DNA of 64,000 bases, taken from Zygnema cylindricum (Eukaryota > Streptophyta > Zygnematophyceae > Zygnematales > Zygnemataceae). The position numbers were made by a program, and so were the translations under genes. Shown one piece after another: positions 1-10,740 of the stretch. The notes under the pieces are model-generated. The model searched no databases, was not told the origin of the DNA, and saw only the letters and a program-made list of their open reading frames with translations. The stretch is taken from the NCBI GenBank assembly GCA_037447655.1, contig JBBHKE010002130.1, positions 48,996 to 112,995 on the forward strand. Direction: 5' to 3'. Numbering within the stretch: the first letter of the stretch is position 1; every line of letters begins with the position of its first letter.

Positions 1-151
1 AATTTAGATAACAATTCATGTTAACGCTAACAGTTTCTGTAGTTTAGATAACAATTTTTGTAAGCGCTAATAGTTTGTGTACTTTAGATAACAAATCTTG
101 TTAGCGCTAACAGTTTGTGTAGGTTAGGTTACAATTGTTGCTAGCACTAAC
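1..151 (-). repeat. Satellite 1 (40-bp monomer), inverted segment
   Basis: About four monomers of the 40-bp satellite in reverse orientation (the AGATAACAATT and AACAGTTTGTGTA blocks read as the complement of the rest of the array). Orientation flips near 151-152, where the reverse block CTAGCACTAAC meets the forward block TGTTAAACTACACAAACTG. The array continues off the left edge. No gene is visible. Confidence 0.9.
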
Positions 152-3100
152 TGTTAAACTACACAAACTGTTGGTGTTTACAAGAATTATTATCTAAAAT
201 ACACAAACTGTTAGCGCTAACATGAATTGTTTACTAACTTACACAATCTGTTAGCGCTAACAAGAATTCTAACCTAACTTACACAAATTGTTATTGCTAA
301 CAGGAACTATTACCTATATTACACAAACTGTTAGCGCTTACAAGAATTGTAACCTAACTTACACAAACTGTTAGCGCTAACAAGAATTTTTATTTAACTT
401 ACACAAATTGTTAGCGCTAACAGGAATTGTAACCTAACTTACACAAACTGTTAGCGCTAACAAAAATTCTTACCTAACTTACACAAACTATTAGCTCTAA
501 CAGGAATTGTTACCTATATTACACAAACTCTTAGCGCCAACAAGAATTGTAACCTAACTTACACAAACTATTAGCGCTAACAAGAACTGTTATTTAAACT
601 ACACAACTTGTTAGCGCTAACAAAAATTGTTATCTAAACTACACAAACTGTTAGCATTAACAAGAATTGTAACCTAACTTACATAACTGTTAGCGCTAAC
701 AAGAACTGTAACCTAACTTACACAAACTGTTAGCGCTAAGAGGAATTGTTATCTAAACTACACAATTTGTTAGCACTAACATGAATTGTTACCTAAATTA
801 CACAAACTGTTAGCGCTAACAAGAATTGTTCCCTAAATTACACAAACTGTTAGCACTAACAAAAGTTGTTATATAAACTACACAACATGCCAACACTAAC
901 AAAAATTGTTATCTAAACTACACAAACTGTAAGCGCTAACAAGGATTGTTATCTAAACTACTCAAACTGTTAGCGCTAACAGTGATTGTTATCTAAACTA
1001 CACAAATAGTTCACGCTAACAATAATTGTTACATATATTACACAAACTTTTTGCGCTAACAAGAATTGTTACCTAACTTACACAAACTGCTAGGGCTAAC
1101 AAGAACTGTTATTTAAACTACACAACTTGTTAGCGCTAACAAAAATTATTATCTAAACTACACAAACTATTAGCGTTAACAAGAATTGTAACCTAACTTA
1201 CATATCTGTTAGCGCTAACAAGAACTATAACCTAACTTACACAAACTGTTAGCGCTAATATGAATTGTTACCTATATTACACAAATTGTTAGCGCTAACA
1301 AGAATTGTTACCTAACTTACACAAACTATTTGGAAACCAGAATTGTTACCTAACTTACACAAACTGTTACCGATAACATGAATTGTTATCTAAACTACAC
1401 AAACAGTTAGCGCTAACAAGAATTTTTACCTAACTTACACAAACTGTTAGCAATAACACGAATTGTTATCTAAACTACACAAATTGTTAGCACTAACAGG
1501 AATTGTTACCTAAATTACACAAACTGTTAGCGATAACAGGAATTGTTATCAAAACTACACAAACTATTAGCGTTAACAAGAATTGTAACCTAACTTACAT
1601 AACTGTTAGCGCTAACAAGAATTGTTACCTAACTTACACAAACTGTTTGCTAACAAGAATTGTTACCTAACTTAAACAAACTGTTTGCTAACAAGAATTG
1701 TTACCTAACTTACACAAAATGTTTGCTAACAAGAATTGTTATCTAAACTACACAAATTGTTAGCACTAACAGGAATTGTTACCTAAATTACACAAACTGT
1801 TAGCGATAACACGAATTGTTATCTAAACTACACAAACTATTAGCGTTAACAAGAATTGTAACCTAACTTACATAACTGTTAGCGCTAACAAGAATTGTTA
1901 CCTAACTTACACAAACTGTTTGCTAACAATAATTGTTACCTAACTTACACAAAAAGTTTGCTAACAAGAATTGTTACCTAACTTACACAAACTGTTAGCG
2001 ATAACACGAATTGTTATCTAAACTACACAAACTTTTAGCGCTAACAGGAATTGTTATCGAAAAAACTCAAACCGTTAGCGCTAACAAGGATTGTTATCTA
2101 AACTACACAAACAATTAACGCTAACAATAATTGTTACCTAACTTAAACCAACTGTTAGCGCTAACTGGAATTGTTACCTTAATTACACAAACTGTTTGCT
2201 AACAAGAATTGTAACCTAACTTACACAAAGTGTTAGCGCTAACAAGAATTGTTATCTAAACTACACAAACTGTTAACGTTACCCGGTATTGTTATCTTAA
2301 TTACACAAATTGTTAACGCTAACATGAATTGTTACCTAACTTCCACATAGTGTTAGCGCTTACAAGAATTGTAACGTAACTTACACAAACTCTTAACGCT
2401 AAATGGAATTGTTACCTTTATTACACAAATTGTTAGTGTTAACAAAAATTGTAACCTAAACTACACATACTGTTAGCGCTTACAAGAATTGTAACGTAAC
2501 TTACACAATATGTTAGTGCTAATGGGAATGATTATCTAAACTACACAAACAGTTAGCGCTAACAAGAATTGTAACCTAACTTACACAAACTGTTAGCGCT
2601 AAAAGGAATTGTTATCTATAATACACAAACTATTAACGCTAACAAAAATTGTAAACTAACTTACACAAATTGTTTGGGCTAACAAGAATTGTTATCTAAA
2701 CTACACAAAGTGTTAACGCTAACAGGAATTGTTATCTAAACTACACAAACTTTTAGCGTTAGCAAGAATTGTAACCTAACTTAAACTACTGTTAGCGCTA
2801 ACAAGAATTGTAACCTAACTTACACAGCCGCGCTAACAGGAATTGTTATCTAAACTACACAAAGTGTTAGCGCTAACAAGAATTGTAACCTAACTTACAC
2901 AAACGCGCTAACATGAATTGTTATCTAAACTACACAAACTGTTAGCGCTAACAGGAATTCTTACCTAAATTACAAAAACTGTTAGCGCTAATAGGAATTG
3001 TAACCTAACTTACACAAACTGTTAGCGCTAACAAAAATTCTTACCTAACTTACACAAACTATTAGCTCTAACAAGAATTGTTACCTATATTACACAAACT

Positions 3101-3537
3101 CTTAGCGCCAACAAGAATTGTAACCTAACTTACACAAAGTGTTAAGGCTAACAAGAATTATTACCTATATTACACAAATTGTTAGCGCTAATAAGAGTTG
3201 TTATCATAACAACACAAACTGTTAGTGTTAACAGAAATTTTTATCTTAACTACACAAACTGCTAGCGCTTACAGGAATTGTAACCTAACTTACACAAACT
3301 GTTAACGCTAACAAGAATTATTACCTATATTACACAAATTGTTAGCGATAACAAAAATTGTAACCTAACTTACACAAACTGTTAGCGCTAACAAGAATTG
3401 TTATCTTAACTACACAAACTGTTAGCGTTAACAGGAACTGTTATCTTATCTACACAAATTGTTAGCGTTAATATGAATTGTTACCTAACTTACACCAAAT
3501 GTTAGCCCTTATAGGAATTGTTATCTAAACTACACAA
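152..3537 (+). repeat. Satellite 1 array, 40-bp monomer
   Basis: About 85 tandem monomers of 40 bp. The consensus begins ACACAAACTG, continues TTAGCGCTAACAAGAATTGT and ends AACCTAACTT. The middle is a perfect 14-bp palindrome, TGTTAGCGCTAACA. Tail variants are intermixed: GTAACCTAACTT, GTTACCTAACTT, GTTACCTATATT and GTTATCTAAACT. Some monomers are shortened to about 36 bp (TGTTTGCTAACA around 1640-1730). Local duplications of multi-monomer blocks are visible. No gene is present. Confidence 0.95.
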
Positions 3538-4576
3538 TATTGAAATTTATAAATATCTAGAGTATTTTCTAGGTTTAAATATGTTAGTATAAATGGAAAA
3601 GTAAAGGACGGACAACCTACCTCCACCTCCTCTCTCCAGCCCCCATACTTGTTCTAGTTAGTGAAGGATGGAGAGGGTGGTTGATCCATGGCTGCTTTAG
3701 TTCAACAGGCAGTTATTTGTAGTAGGTTACTAAAAATATACCTGACGGACCCGGGATTTGATCACGATACCCGTTGTTAGTCAAGTTGGCTAATAGTTGT
3801 CAGCTTTATCCTATTAGACTATGACCAATGCTAAATGCTATAGTATGTGATAGATATATATTTATTTAGGAGGGAAAAAATTCATTTAACTTCAACTTTA
3901 TACGGCATGCATAGATACAGGTTTATAAAGTATGAATTACGATACTACTTTGAAACGTATACCGCGCATTTTTGTTTTGACAACGAAACAAATATTGCGC
4001 AAGTATTTATAACGGCTGAGATTGCATTTCGAGTCAAATCCAACGGCGCACATCATCGCCAAAATCCTGGAATGGTCATTTTGGCATTTAGTGAAGTGGC
4101 ATGACCTGGCGCCACGTGGAGAGATAACAATCGGTCGCGGGAATTTCGAGGAACGTACTGACGAGTGGAAAATGGGGAGCGTCCGCTTAATGGCCTTGTC
4201 AGACAAAGGTCGTACAAAAAGTACATCAGCAGTAGTACTTTTATGTAGTGTACAATATTCTGATTGGTTCGTACATTTAGTAGATAGGGGTTGTGAGAGG
4301 GAGCTAGGACTTAGAAAAATCTGGTAGATGGTCTTCTCTCTCTTTGAGAAGTTGTATAAAATTGGCATTTTTGCCGGCTTATAACTTATCGCCTGGTTGG
4401 GCGTTTTCAGAGATTCTTTTTCCTACCAACTCAGAGGAGTCCAAGCTGCAAAGGGGTGCAATCGGATTGATTGCTTGTCTGCTTGGATAGCAGTGGTTGC
4501 CATTGAAAGTGGGTTAGGTATCAACTATCTAGAGGCTTCTTGTACTTTGTAGTCGAATGGAGGACATAGAGTTTCA
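3538..4576 (+). repeat. Family A LTR1 (5' LTR of outer element)
   Basis: 1039-bp LTR starting TATTGAAA (TGTTGAAA in the other copies, so one substitution) and ending GAGTTTCA directly before the primer site. A TATA box (TATAAAA, 4355-4361) lies about 45 bp downstream of the cross-family motif AGGACTTAGAA (4306-4316). The gag ATG at 4557 lies inside the LTR. A copy of the antisense tRNA-like block seen in family A and B LTRs lies around 3750-3830. Confidence 0.88.
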
Positions 4577-5453
4577 GGTTATGGGCCCACCCTCTAGGGT
4601 GCCTACCTTCTATGGATTTGGGTTTATCTATTGGGAAGCCATGATGATGGGAGCTTTGTGTGAAAAACGATACTGGGGTATCGTTAGTGGACAAGTGAAA
4701 CGTCCACCTTCGGGAACTCCACCTGGATTTGGAGGAGTAAGGTTTACTACAGCAACGACTGCCTCAGCGGAGGTGGCAGAGTATAGGGACAGCAGTGTGT
4801 CATACAAGGGGAAAGGGAAGGAGACACCCCTCACTCCTATTGCCACAATACCGCGAGCAGTGTTCATGGAGACCGCAGATAACGATACTCAAATGTGGGA
4901 GGATGTAAACATGGCTGCCAAGAACTTCATTCTGAGGCACCTCACTCAAGCTTTGGCCACCCCTCATCTTCACATTTACAAGGCCGAGGAGTTGTGGGTG
5001 AGTTTGGTGGAGATTTATAGAGCTGGAACTATTCAGGAGCTCCAGTTGGCTGAGCAAAAGCTAGTGAGTTACACTTACAAAGGAGGAAAGATGTTAGATT
5101 ACTGTAATGATCTTTCTTGTTTGTATATGGAGATGGAAAGTGCCGGGTGGACAGGTACAATGAAAATGAAAGTAAACACTCTTATCATAAAGTTACCAGA
5201 TGAGTGCGAGAACATAGTGTATCGAGTACAAGATATGCGTGATAGTTCATGGAAATGGAACACAGTGGTCAGGATGATACTTGTGCAGGAAAACACAATG
5301 GAGATTAGGAGAGGAGGAAAGAGCATTCAAGCTCTAGCAGCAAGAAGGGACCAATGGGAGAACGACCCAAAGAAACCTTACAAATGGGAAAGAGATCATT
5401 CTAGGGGACCGAGGCCCCCTAAGGGTCTTTGTCATTTTTGCAAAAGGTCGTGA
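4557..5453 (+). pseudogene. gag: gag of family A outer element, broken at zinc knuckle
   Basis: A 298-codon frame encoding a copia-type Gag, the structural protein that packages element RNA. The start ATG is in the 5' LTR, and the N-terminus MEDIEFQVMGPPSRVP crosses the LTR/primer-site boundary. The middle (about residues 115-250) has the usual Gag pattern, including ILRHLTQA, a helical stretch, KLPDECENIVYR and a basic tail (KKPYKWERDHSRGPRPP). It ends in a CX2C half-knuckle (CHFC) followed by TGA, while the following bases still encode the rest of a degraded CCHC knuckle. From about 5046 on it is almost identical to the inner copy at 8577-9023. A functional element would continue into protease. 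Here the sequence switches at about 5490 to a family B-like 3' end. Confidence 0.8.
4577..4591 (+). promoter_or_regulatory. Primer-binding site, half-tRNA type
   Basis: GGTTATGGGCCCACC starts at the first base after the LTR. Its complement GGTGGGCCCATAACC matches the anticodon arm (CAT anticodon) of plant-type initiator tRNA-Met, not the tRNA 3' end. Minus-strand synthesis would therefore start from a tRNA 5' half, as in Drosophila copia. It is also translated as part of Gag (VMGPP). Confidence 0.8.
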
Positions 5454-5489
5454 ATCTTCAACGCAGATTGTGTCAACCTGTCGGAGCTG

Positions 5490-5894
5490 AGGAAAGTTCA
5501 GATTTTGGGGGTAATGAGTTTGACATCACTAAAGGAAGTGATGGTATTTATGAAGGTGTGCTTGTAAAAGGGTTAGCATGTGGGTGTATGTTGTACATTG
5601 GAGATGGGACTGGCTGTTTGGATCGCAAGAGGAAAATTGGTTTGTGTGTGGATGGAAAAGTGATGAGGTGGATAAAATTTTTGCTCGGATTTATGAAAAG
5701 TGGGATGTTAAATAAAATGTGTGATGCAATTATTATTTCGATTCATCTAATGCATTGTGTTAAATACGAGAGTATTTTCTTAAGTTTTATTAAAGGAAAA
5801 GGAAAAAGTAAAAAGAAAAAGAAAAAAAGGGGAGGGAAGTTTGTTTATTTGTTTGTGGGAGTTGAAAGGATAATATACTATAAAATAAGGGGAG
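5490..5894 (+). pseudogene. Family B-like 3' internal end (RNase H relic and basic tail)
   Basis: Within an open frame at 5429-5995, the translation from about 5500 (EFDITKGSDG, GLACGCMLYIGDGTGCLDRKRKIG) matches the C-terminal part of the family B proteins at 20230-20600. That part is itself a relic of the first RNase H motif region of an A-type pol. A lysine-rich stretch (KGKGKSKKKKKKRGG) and a purine-rich tract ending AAGGGGAG follow, directly before the B LTR. The family A gag is thus joined to a family B tail, a chimera made either by recombination in the genome or by template switching. No independent function is claimed. Confidence 0.65.
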
Positions 5895-7104
5895 TGTTGA
5901 TATTTGAGTATTTTCTAGGTCTATTTTGGTATAGGAAAAATAGCAAAGGTAGTCTGCCTCTAACTCCCTTCTCTAAGCCCTCACACTTGTTGTAGTCAGT
6001 GAAGGCTAGACAAGGAGCTAGAGCCATGGGTGCTTAAGCTCTCTATGGACAAAGGGTGTAGATTTGGTAGACTTACCAAGAAGGTATTTGACGGACCCAG
6101 GAATTGATCTTGGTACCTACAGCCCGTCAAGTAACCAGTAGCCGTTAGCCTTATCCGTTTAGTCTAACACTAGTGCTAAGACGTAATGGGCTTGGTAGAT
6201 AATTAAATAATATTTAGTAGGGTTTCCATTTAACTGGATTACGGTTTATATGGCATAGAAACTATTGTACTTTTAAGTGTTGGACAAAACAAATAGTACA
6301 GACATTTGTTTTGACGGTCCGTATGAAATACCGAAATAAATCGGACAGCCTTGATTAGCGTCGGCTTCGCTAAAGGATAATTTGGCGGTTTGCGGACGTC
6401 ACCACTCCGGATGACCAAAGGCGACATTGTACAGGTTGCGGAATCTCCGAAACAGAACACAACAAATCCGGATGTGACAAATGTCACATTATGGCAATAT
6501 CGTACACTGTCCGTACATAAAGTACTCCGAAGTACTCCGACGCCTATACGTTATTGTATGGTACCGTTTTTTTGATGTGGCATGACCTGGCGCCACGTGG
6601 AGAGATAAGATTTGGAAGCAAGAATTCCAGGGATTATAAGAGCGAATCCGGATAGGACATGTGTTGTACGATGGCCGTACAAATGGTACAGCGACACCTG
6701 TACCTTTATGTACAATACAAAAATATGATTGGTCCGTACCTCGGTACTAGAGGGTTTAGAGAGGGGTTTAGGACTTAGAATATTTCATGTAGGTAGCCAC
6801 CTCTCTCCCAGAGGGCATCTACAAAAGGCAAACTTTGGCCAGCTATAACTATAAACTCAGTTGACCATTTTTAGTGATTCTTGATGTTGCGAACTCACGA
6901 GAGTCTAAGCTACACAGTGGTGTAGTCGGTCAGAGTTTTTGCTTGCCTCGGTATCTGCATTTACAAGGGAAATTCAAAGTGGGTAAATGTGACCAAATCT
7001 TATATTCTAACTTTGTATTTTGTGGTGGAACTGAGCACACAAAAAGTGTTATTTCATAAGGGTGAAGGTATATTGAGGTTTTGATTATCAAAGGGTCAGT
7101 CATT
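5895..7104 (+). repeat. Family B LTR, 3'-truncated by inner A insertion
   Basis: Begins TGTTGATATTTGAGTATTTT right after the polypurine tract and follows the B LTR to GGTCAGTCATT. There the inner family A LTR begins (7105). About 115 bp of the B LTR end, including its gag start, are missing and do not reappear downstream. ORFs in this stretch look non-coding. Confidence 0.8.
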
Positions 7105-8108
7105 TGTTGAAATTAATAGATTTATAAAGTATTTTCTAGGTTTAAATATATTAGTATAAAAGGAAAAGAAAAGAACGGACAGCCTGCCTCCACCTCTTCT
7201 CTCTAGCCCCCATACTTGTTGTAGTCATTGAAGGATAGAGAGGGTAGTTAATCCATGATTGCCTTAGTTCAATAGGCAGTTATTTTTAGTAGGTTACTTT
7301 AAATTTATATGACAGACCCGAGATTTGATCCGGTACCTGCAGTTCGTCAAGTTGGCCGATAGCGGTCACCTTTATCCTATTAGACTAGGACCAATGCTAA
7401 ATGCTATAGGGTATGATAGATATAAATTTATTTAAGAGTAAACGAATTCATTTAACAACAACTGTATACGGCATGCATAGATACAGTTTTGTAAAAGTAC
7501 AAAGTACAATACTATTTTAAAACAGATACCACGCAAGTATTTATGACGGTTGAGATTGCATTTTGGTTCATATCTGACGGCACACATCATCACCTGGATC
7601 TCGGAATGGTCAATTTGGCGTTTTGTGATGTGGCATGACCTGGCGCCACGTAGAGAGATCAAATTCGGTCGCGGGAATTCCGAGGAACGTACGGACGAGT
7701 GAAAAGTGGACACGCGTCCGCTTAATAACCTTGTCGTACATAGGCTGTACAAAAGGTACACCGGCAGTAGTACTTTTGGGTACGGTACAGTATTTTGATT
7801 CTTTAGTACTTCAGTAGATAGGAGTTATTTGAGGGAATCAGGACTTGGAAAATTTTGGTAGGCAGTCACCTTTCTCTATGAGAGTTTGTACAAATTGCCA
7901 TTTTTTTTGCCTCATAACTTATCGTTGGTTGGTCGTTTTCACAGATTCTTTTTCCTATGGACTTAGGGGAGTTCAAGCTGCATAAAGGTGCTGTCACAAT
8001 GTCTGCTTATGTGCTTGGGTAGCAGTGGTTGCCATTGAAAGTGAATTAATTAGTAACTATCTATAGGCTTCCTGTATTCTCTAGTCTAATGGAGGACAAA
8101 GAATTGTA
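7105..8108 (+). repeat. Family A LTR2 (5' LTR of inner element)
   Basis: 1004-bp family A LTR, TGTTGAAATTAATAG to GAATTGTA (GAGTTTCA in intact copies, so the terminal CA is lost). It is more diverged than LTR1 and LTR3. The gag ATG at 8089 falls in the LTR, but the degraded LTR end creates a stop after five codons. Confidence 0.85.
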
Positions 8109-8985
8109 GGTTATGGGCCCACCCTCTAGGGTGCCCACCTTCATTGGATCGATGTTCATCTATTGGGAAGCCATGATGATAGGAGCTTTGTGCAAAAAAC
8201 GATACAGGGGTATCGTCAGTGGACAAGTGAAACGTCCACCTTCGGGAACTCCACCAAGATTTTGAGGAGTAAGGTTTCTTACAACAACGGCTGCCTCAAC
8301 CGAGGAGGCATATGATGGGGACAGTAGTGTGTCCAAAAAGAGGAAAGGGAAGGAGATATCCCTCACTCCTACTGCCACAGTACTGGGAGCGGCAATCGTG
8401 AAGACCGCGGAGAACGATACTCAAATGTGGGAGGATGTAAACATGGCTGCCAAGAACTTCATTCTGAGGCACCTAACTCAAGCTTTCGCCACCCCTCATC
8501 TTCACATTTACAAGGCCGAGGAGTTGTGGGTGAGTTTGGTGGAGATTTACAAATCTTGAACTATTCATGAGCTGTAATTGGCTGAGCAAAAGCTAGTGAG
8601 TTACACTTACAAAGGAGGAAAGATGTTAGATTACTGTAATGATCTTTCTTGTTTGTATATGGAGATGGAAAGTGCCGGGTGGACAGGTACAATGAAAATG
8701 AAAGTTAACACTCTTATCATAAAGTTACCAGATGAGTGCGAGAACATAGTGTATCGAGTACAAGATATGCGTGATAGTTCATGGAAATGGAACACAGTGG
8801 TCAGGATGATACTTGTGCAGGAAAACACAATGGAGATTAGGAGAGGAGGAAAGAGCATTCAAGCTCTAGCAGCAAGAAGGGACCAATGGGAGAACGACCC
8901 AAAGAAACCTTACAAATGGGAAAGAGATCATTCTAGGGGACCGAGGCCCCCTAAGGGTCTTTGTCATTTTTGCAAAAGGTCGTGA
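8089..8985 (+). pseudogene. gag: gag, inner family A element
   Basis: Homologous along its length to the gag at 4557-5453. It is interrupted by a stop at the LTR end, a frame break near 8260 (CCAAGATTTTGAGG), two stops near 8560-8575 and the TGA at 8983-8985 in the CCHC knuckle. Intact pieces are 8329-8559 and 8578-8985. The last ~440 bp are nearly identical to the outer copy, far closer than the flanking LTRs. That suggests gene conversion or a recent exchange between the two bodies. Confidence 0.8.
8109..8123 (+). promoter_or_regulatory. Primer-binding site, inner family A
   Basis: GGTTATGGGCCCACC immediately after the LTR, identical to the site at 4577. Confidence 0.78.
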
Positions 8986-9000
8986 ATCTTCAACGCAGAT

Positions 9001-9582
9001 TGTGTCAACCTGTCGGAGCTGAGGCTCCAAGAGAACCGTGGAGGGGGTTCTTCCAGAGGGAAGAAAAAGGCACTTGTGGTTACAAAAGTGAAAGGAGGAA
9101 CCGAGGATGAGTCCTTTGATGAGGATGGGGAGCTTCTTCTTGACGAGAGTTTGGAGGAGAAGGAGATCCCTCGGGGACAAAAGTGTGCCCTTACAAAAAT
9201 TCGGGAAGCTCCACAAGAAGGATGGATTATTGACTTAGGTGCATCCATGCATATGTGTCGTGATAAAGAACTCTTCACTAAGCTAAGAAAGATCCTAACT
9301 ATAGAGATAAAGTATGGGGATGGGAGAGTGGTTACTACAGATCTAGTGGGATCAGTAGATCTAAATATCTTAGTGGAGGGTAAGACTTCTATCCTTCCAT
9401 TCTCAGATGTACTCTACATTTCTCAGCTGAGTAAAAATCTTGTCTCTACGTCTCTGCTAGATGACAAAGAGTTTGATACCTTCATTAGAAAGGGAGTATT
9501 TAGAGCTAAGTATGGGAATGAAGTTTACTTCACGGCAGATAAGGGTAGCCAAGGAATATTTAGGCTTAACTCGAGTAATTAA
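9001..9582 (+). pseudogene. Aspartic protease and GAG-pre-integrase region, family A
   Basis: The open stretch 9076-9582 (168 codons) carries the copia protease signature WIIDLGASMHMC at about residues 51-62. It would cleave the polyprotein. The canonical D-T/S-G-A triad reads D-L-G-A here, so the catalytic site is damaged. Downstream VLYISQLSKNLVSTSLL is the usual protease/pre-integrase motif. The start at 9076 is an artefact of the stop in the knuckle, because the frame continues upstream from gag. It ends in TAA before the HHCC region. Confidence 0.75.
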
Positions 9583-10326
9583 AAGAAAAATGCTAACTAT
9601 GTTGGTGTTCCTAAGGTGATAATTTGGCATAAGCGGTTGGGGCATGTGCAGTTTGATAGGTTGAGGGAAATGAAAAAACTTGGGGTAGTAGAAGGCATTC
9701 TGTTTGGGGATAATGAAATGATGGATGATTGTTGTGGCTCTGCTTAAGGTAAGACTCACATACTTCCTTTTCCCAAAGCCGCCACATATAGAGGTGGGAA
9801 AGTGTTAGATTTGGTCCACACAAATATTTGAGGACCTACAAAAGTACCTTCGGTTGGAGGAAAGAGGTTTATGATGACAATAACCAATGATTCGTCTATA
9901 TACTCTAGAGTCTACTTTCTGAAAACAAAGTCTGAAGCATCAACTTACCTCAAAGAATATAAATAATGGAGTGAGAAGTTGCATGAAGCCCCCATTACGA
10001 GGATAAAGAGTGATAATTGGACGGAATATACCTCTAACTTGTTTGAGGAATATCTGAGAGATGAGGGAGCGCAGCACTAAAAAACTGTACCATATAACCC
10101 GGAACAAAATGGGGTAGTAGATAGGTTGAATCGGACACTAAGAGATAGTGCATACAGTATGTTAGCAGACATGAAAATAGGAAAGAGATTTTGGTCAGAA
10201 ACAATGAATAGTGCTAACTATATTAAGAATAGAGTCCTTACATCAGCTGTAAAAGGAGTAACACCCTATGAGAGATGGGTTGGAAGGAAAATAGATATCT
10301 CACACCTTAAAGTATTCGGTAGCTAA
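9583..10326 (+). pseudogene. Integrase, family A, several stops
   Basis: Translation in shifting frames gives the HHCC region (LGHVQFDRLREMKKLG), a degraded first Asp motif (VHTNI followed by a stop where HSDVFGP occurs in D4), the second Asp motif (IKSDNWTEYTSN) and the third motif (PYNPEQNGVVDRLNRTL). The catalytic Glu is replaced by Asp (GVVDR for GVSER). Stops occur near 9827, 9965 and 10078. The intact segment 10126-10326 ends ISHLKVFGS, the usual end of the integrase core. Integrase would have joined the cDNA to chromosomal DNA; this copy cannot. Confidence 0.75.
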
Positions 10327-10740
10327 GTTCAGTCTGTACAACAAAACTGGCTAGATGCTAAGGAAAAGATACTGTGGGATATGATGAGGGATATTAAGAA
10401 TAAAATACAGCAGCAAAATATAATTCAGTCGGCACCGTTCTGGATTAGAATATCCGGCCCTTTTCTAAGATGGGGTGGGTGGGGTTAGGGGTGGGGAGGA
10501 AGTGGGTGCAGGAGGGGATCCAGATGGGGATGGGAGCCTCGGCCGGATGGGGAATAGGGCGGGACAAGAGATGGGAATGAGAGTGAGGGCTTTCCAGCCA
10601 GCTGGGAGAGGAAGGAGGAGCAGCAAAAGGATACAGGAAAAATCTGCCGCTCATAAGGTAACTAAGCTATCTCACCCAGATGAGCCTCACTCTTACTCGG
10701 AGGGAGTGAATAGTCCAAAGAAAGAAAGATGGATTGAGCT
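10327..10740 (+). other. Integrase-RT linker, G-rich
   Basis: Variable linker between the integrase and reverse transcriptase domains. The run of G tracts at 10472-10497 (GGGG, GGG, GGGG, GGGG, GGGG with 1-3 base spacers) is a strong G-quadruplex motif. The block is much richer in G/C than its surroundings and encodes Gly/Arg-rich sequence (open frame 10475-10744). The end EPHSYSEGVNSPKKERWIE aligns with the start of the family D RT domain, so it belongs to the polyprotein. Confidence 0.6.

Noticed and set aside
152-3537. Regular 40-bp palindromic repeats as a CRISPR array or bacterial operator array
   Set aside because: Repeats are head-to-tail with no unique spacers, run for kilobases, and are interrupted by eukaryotic LTR elements.
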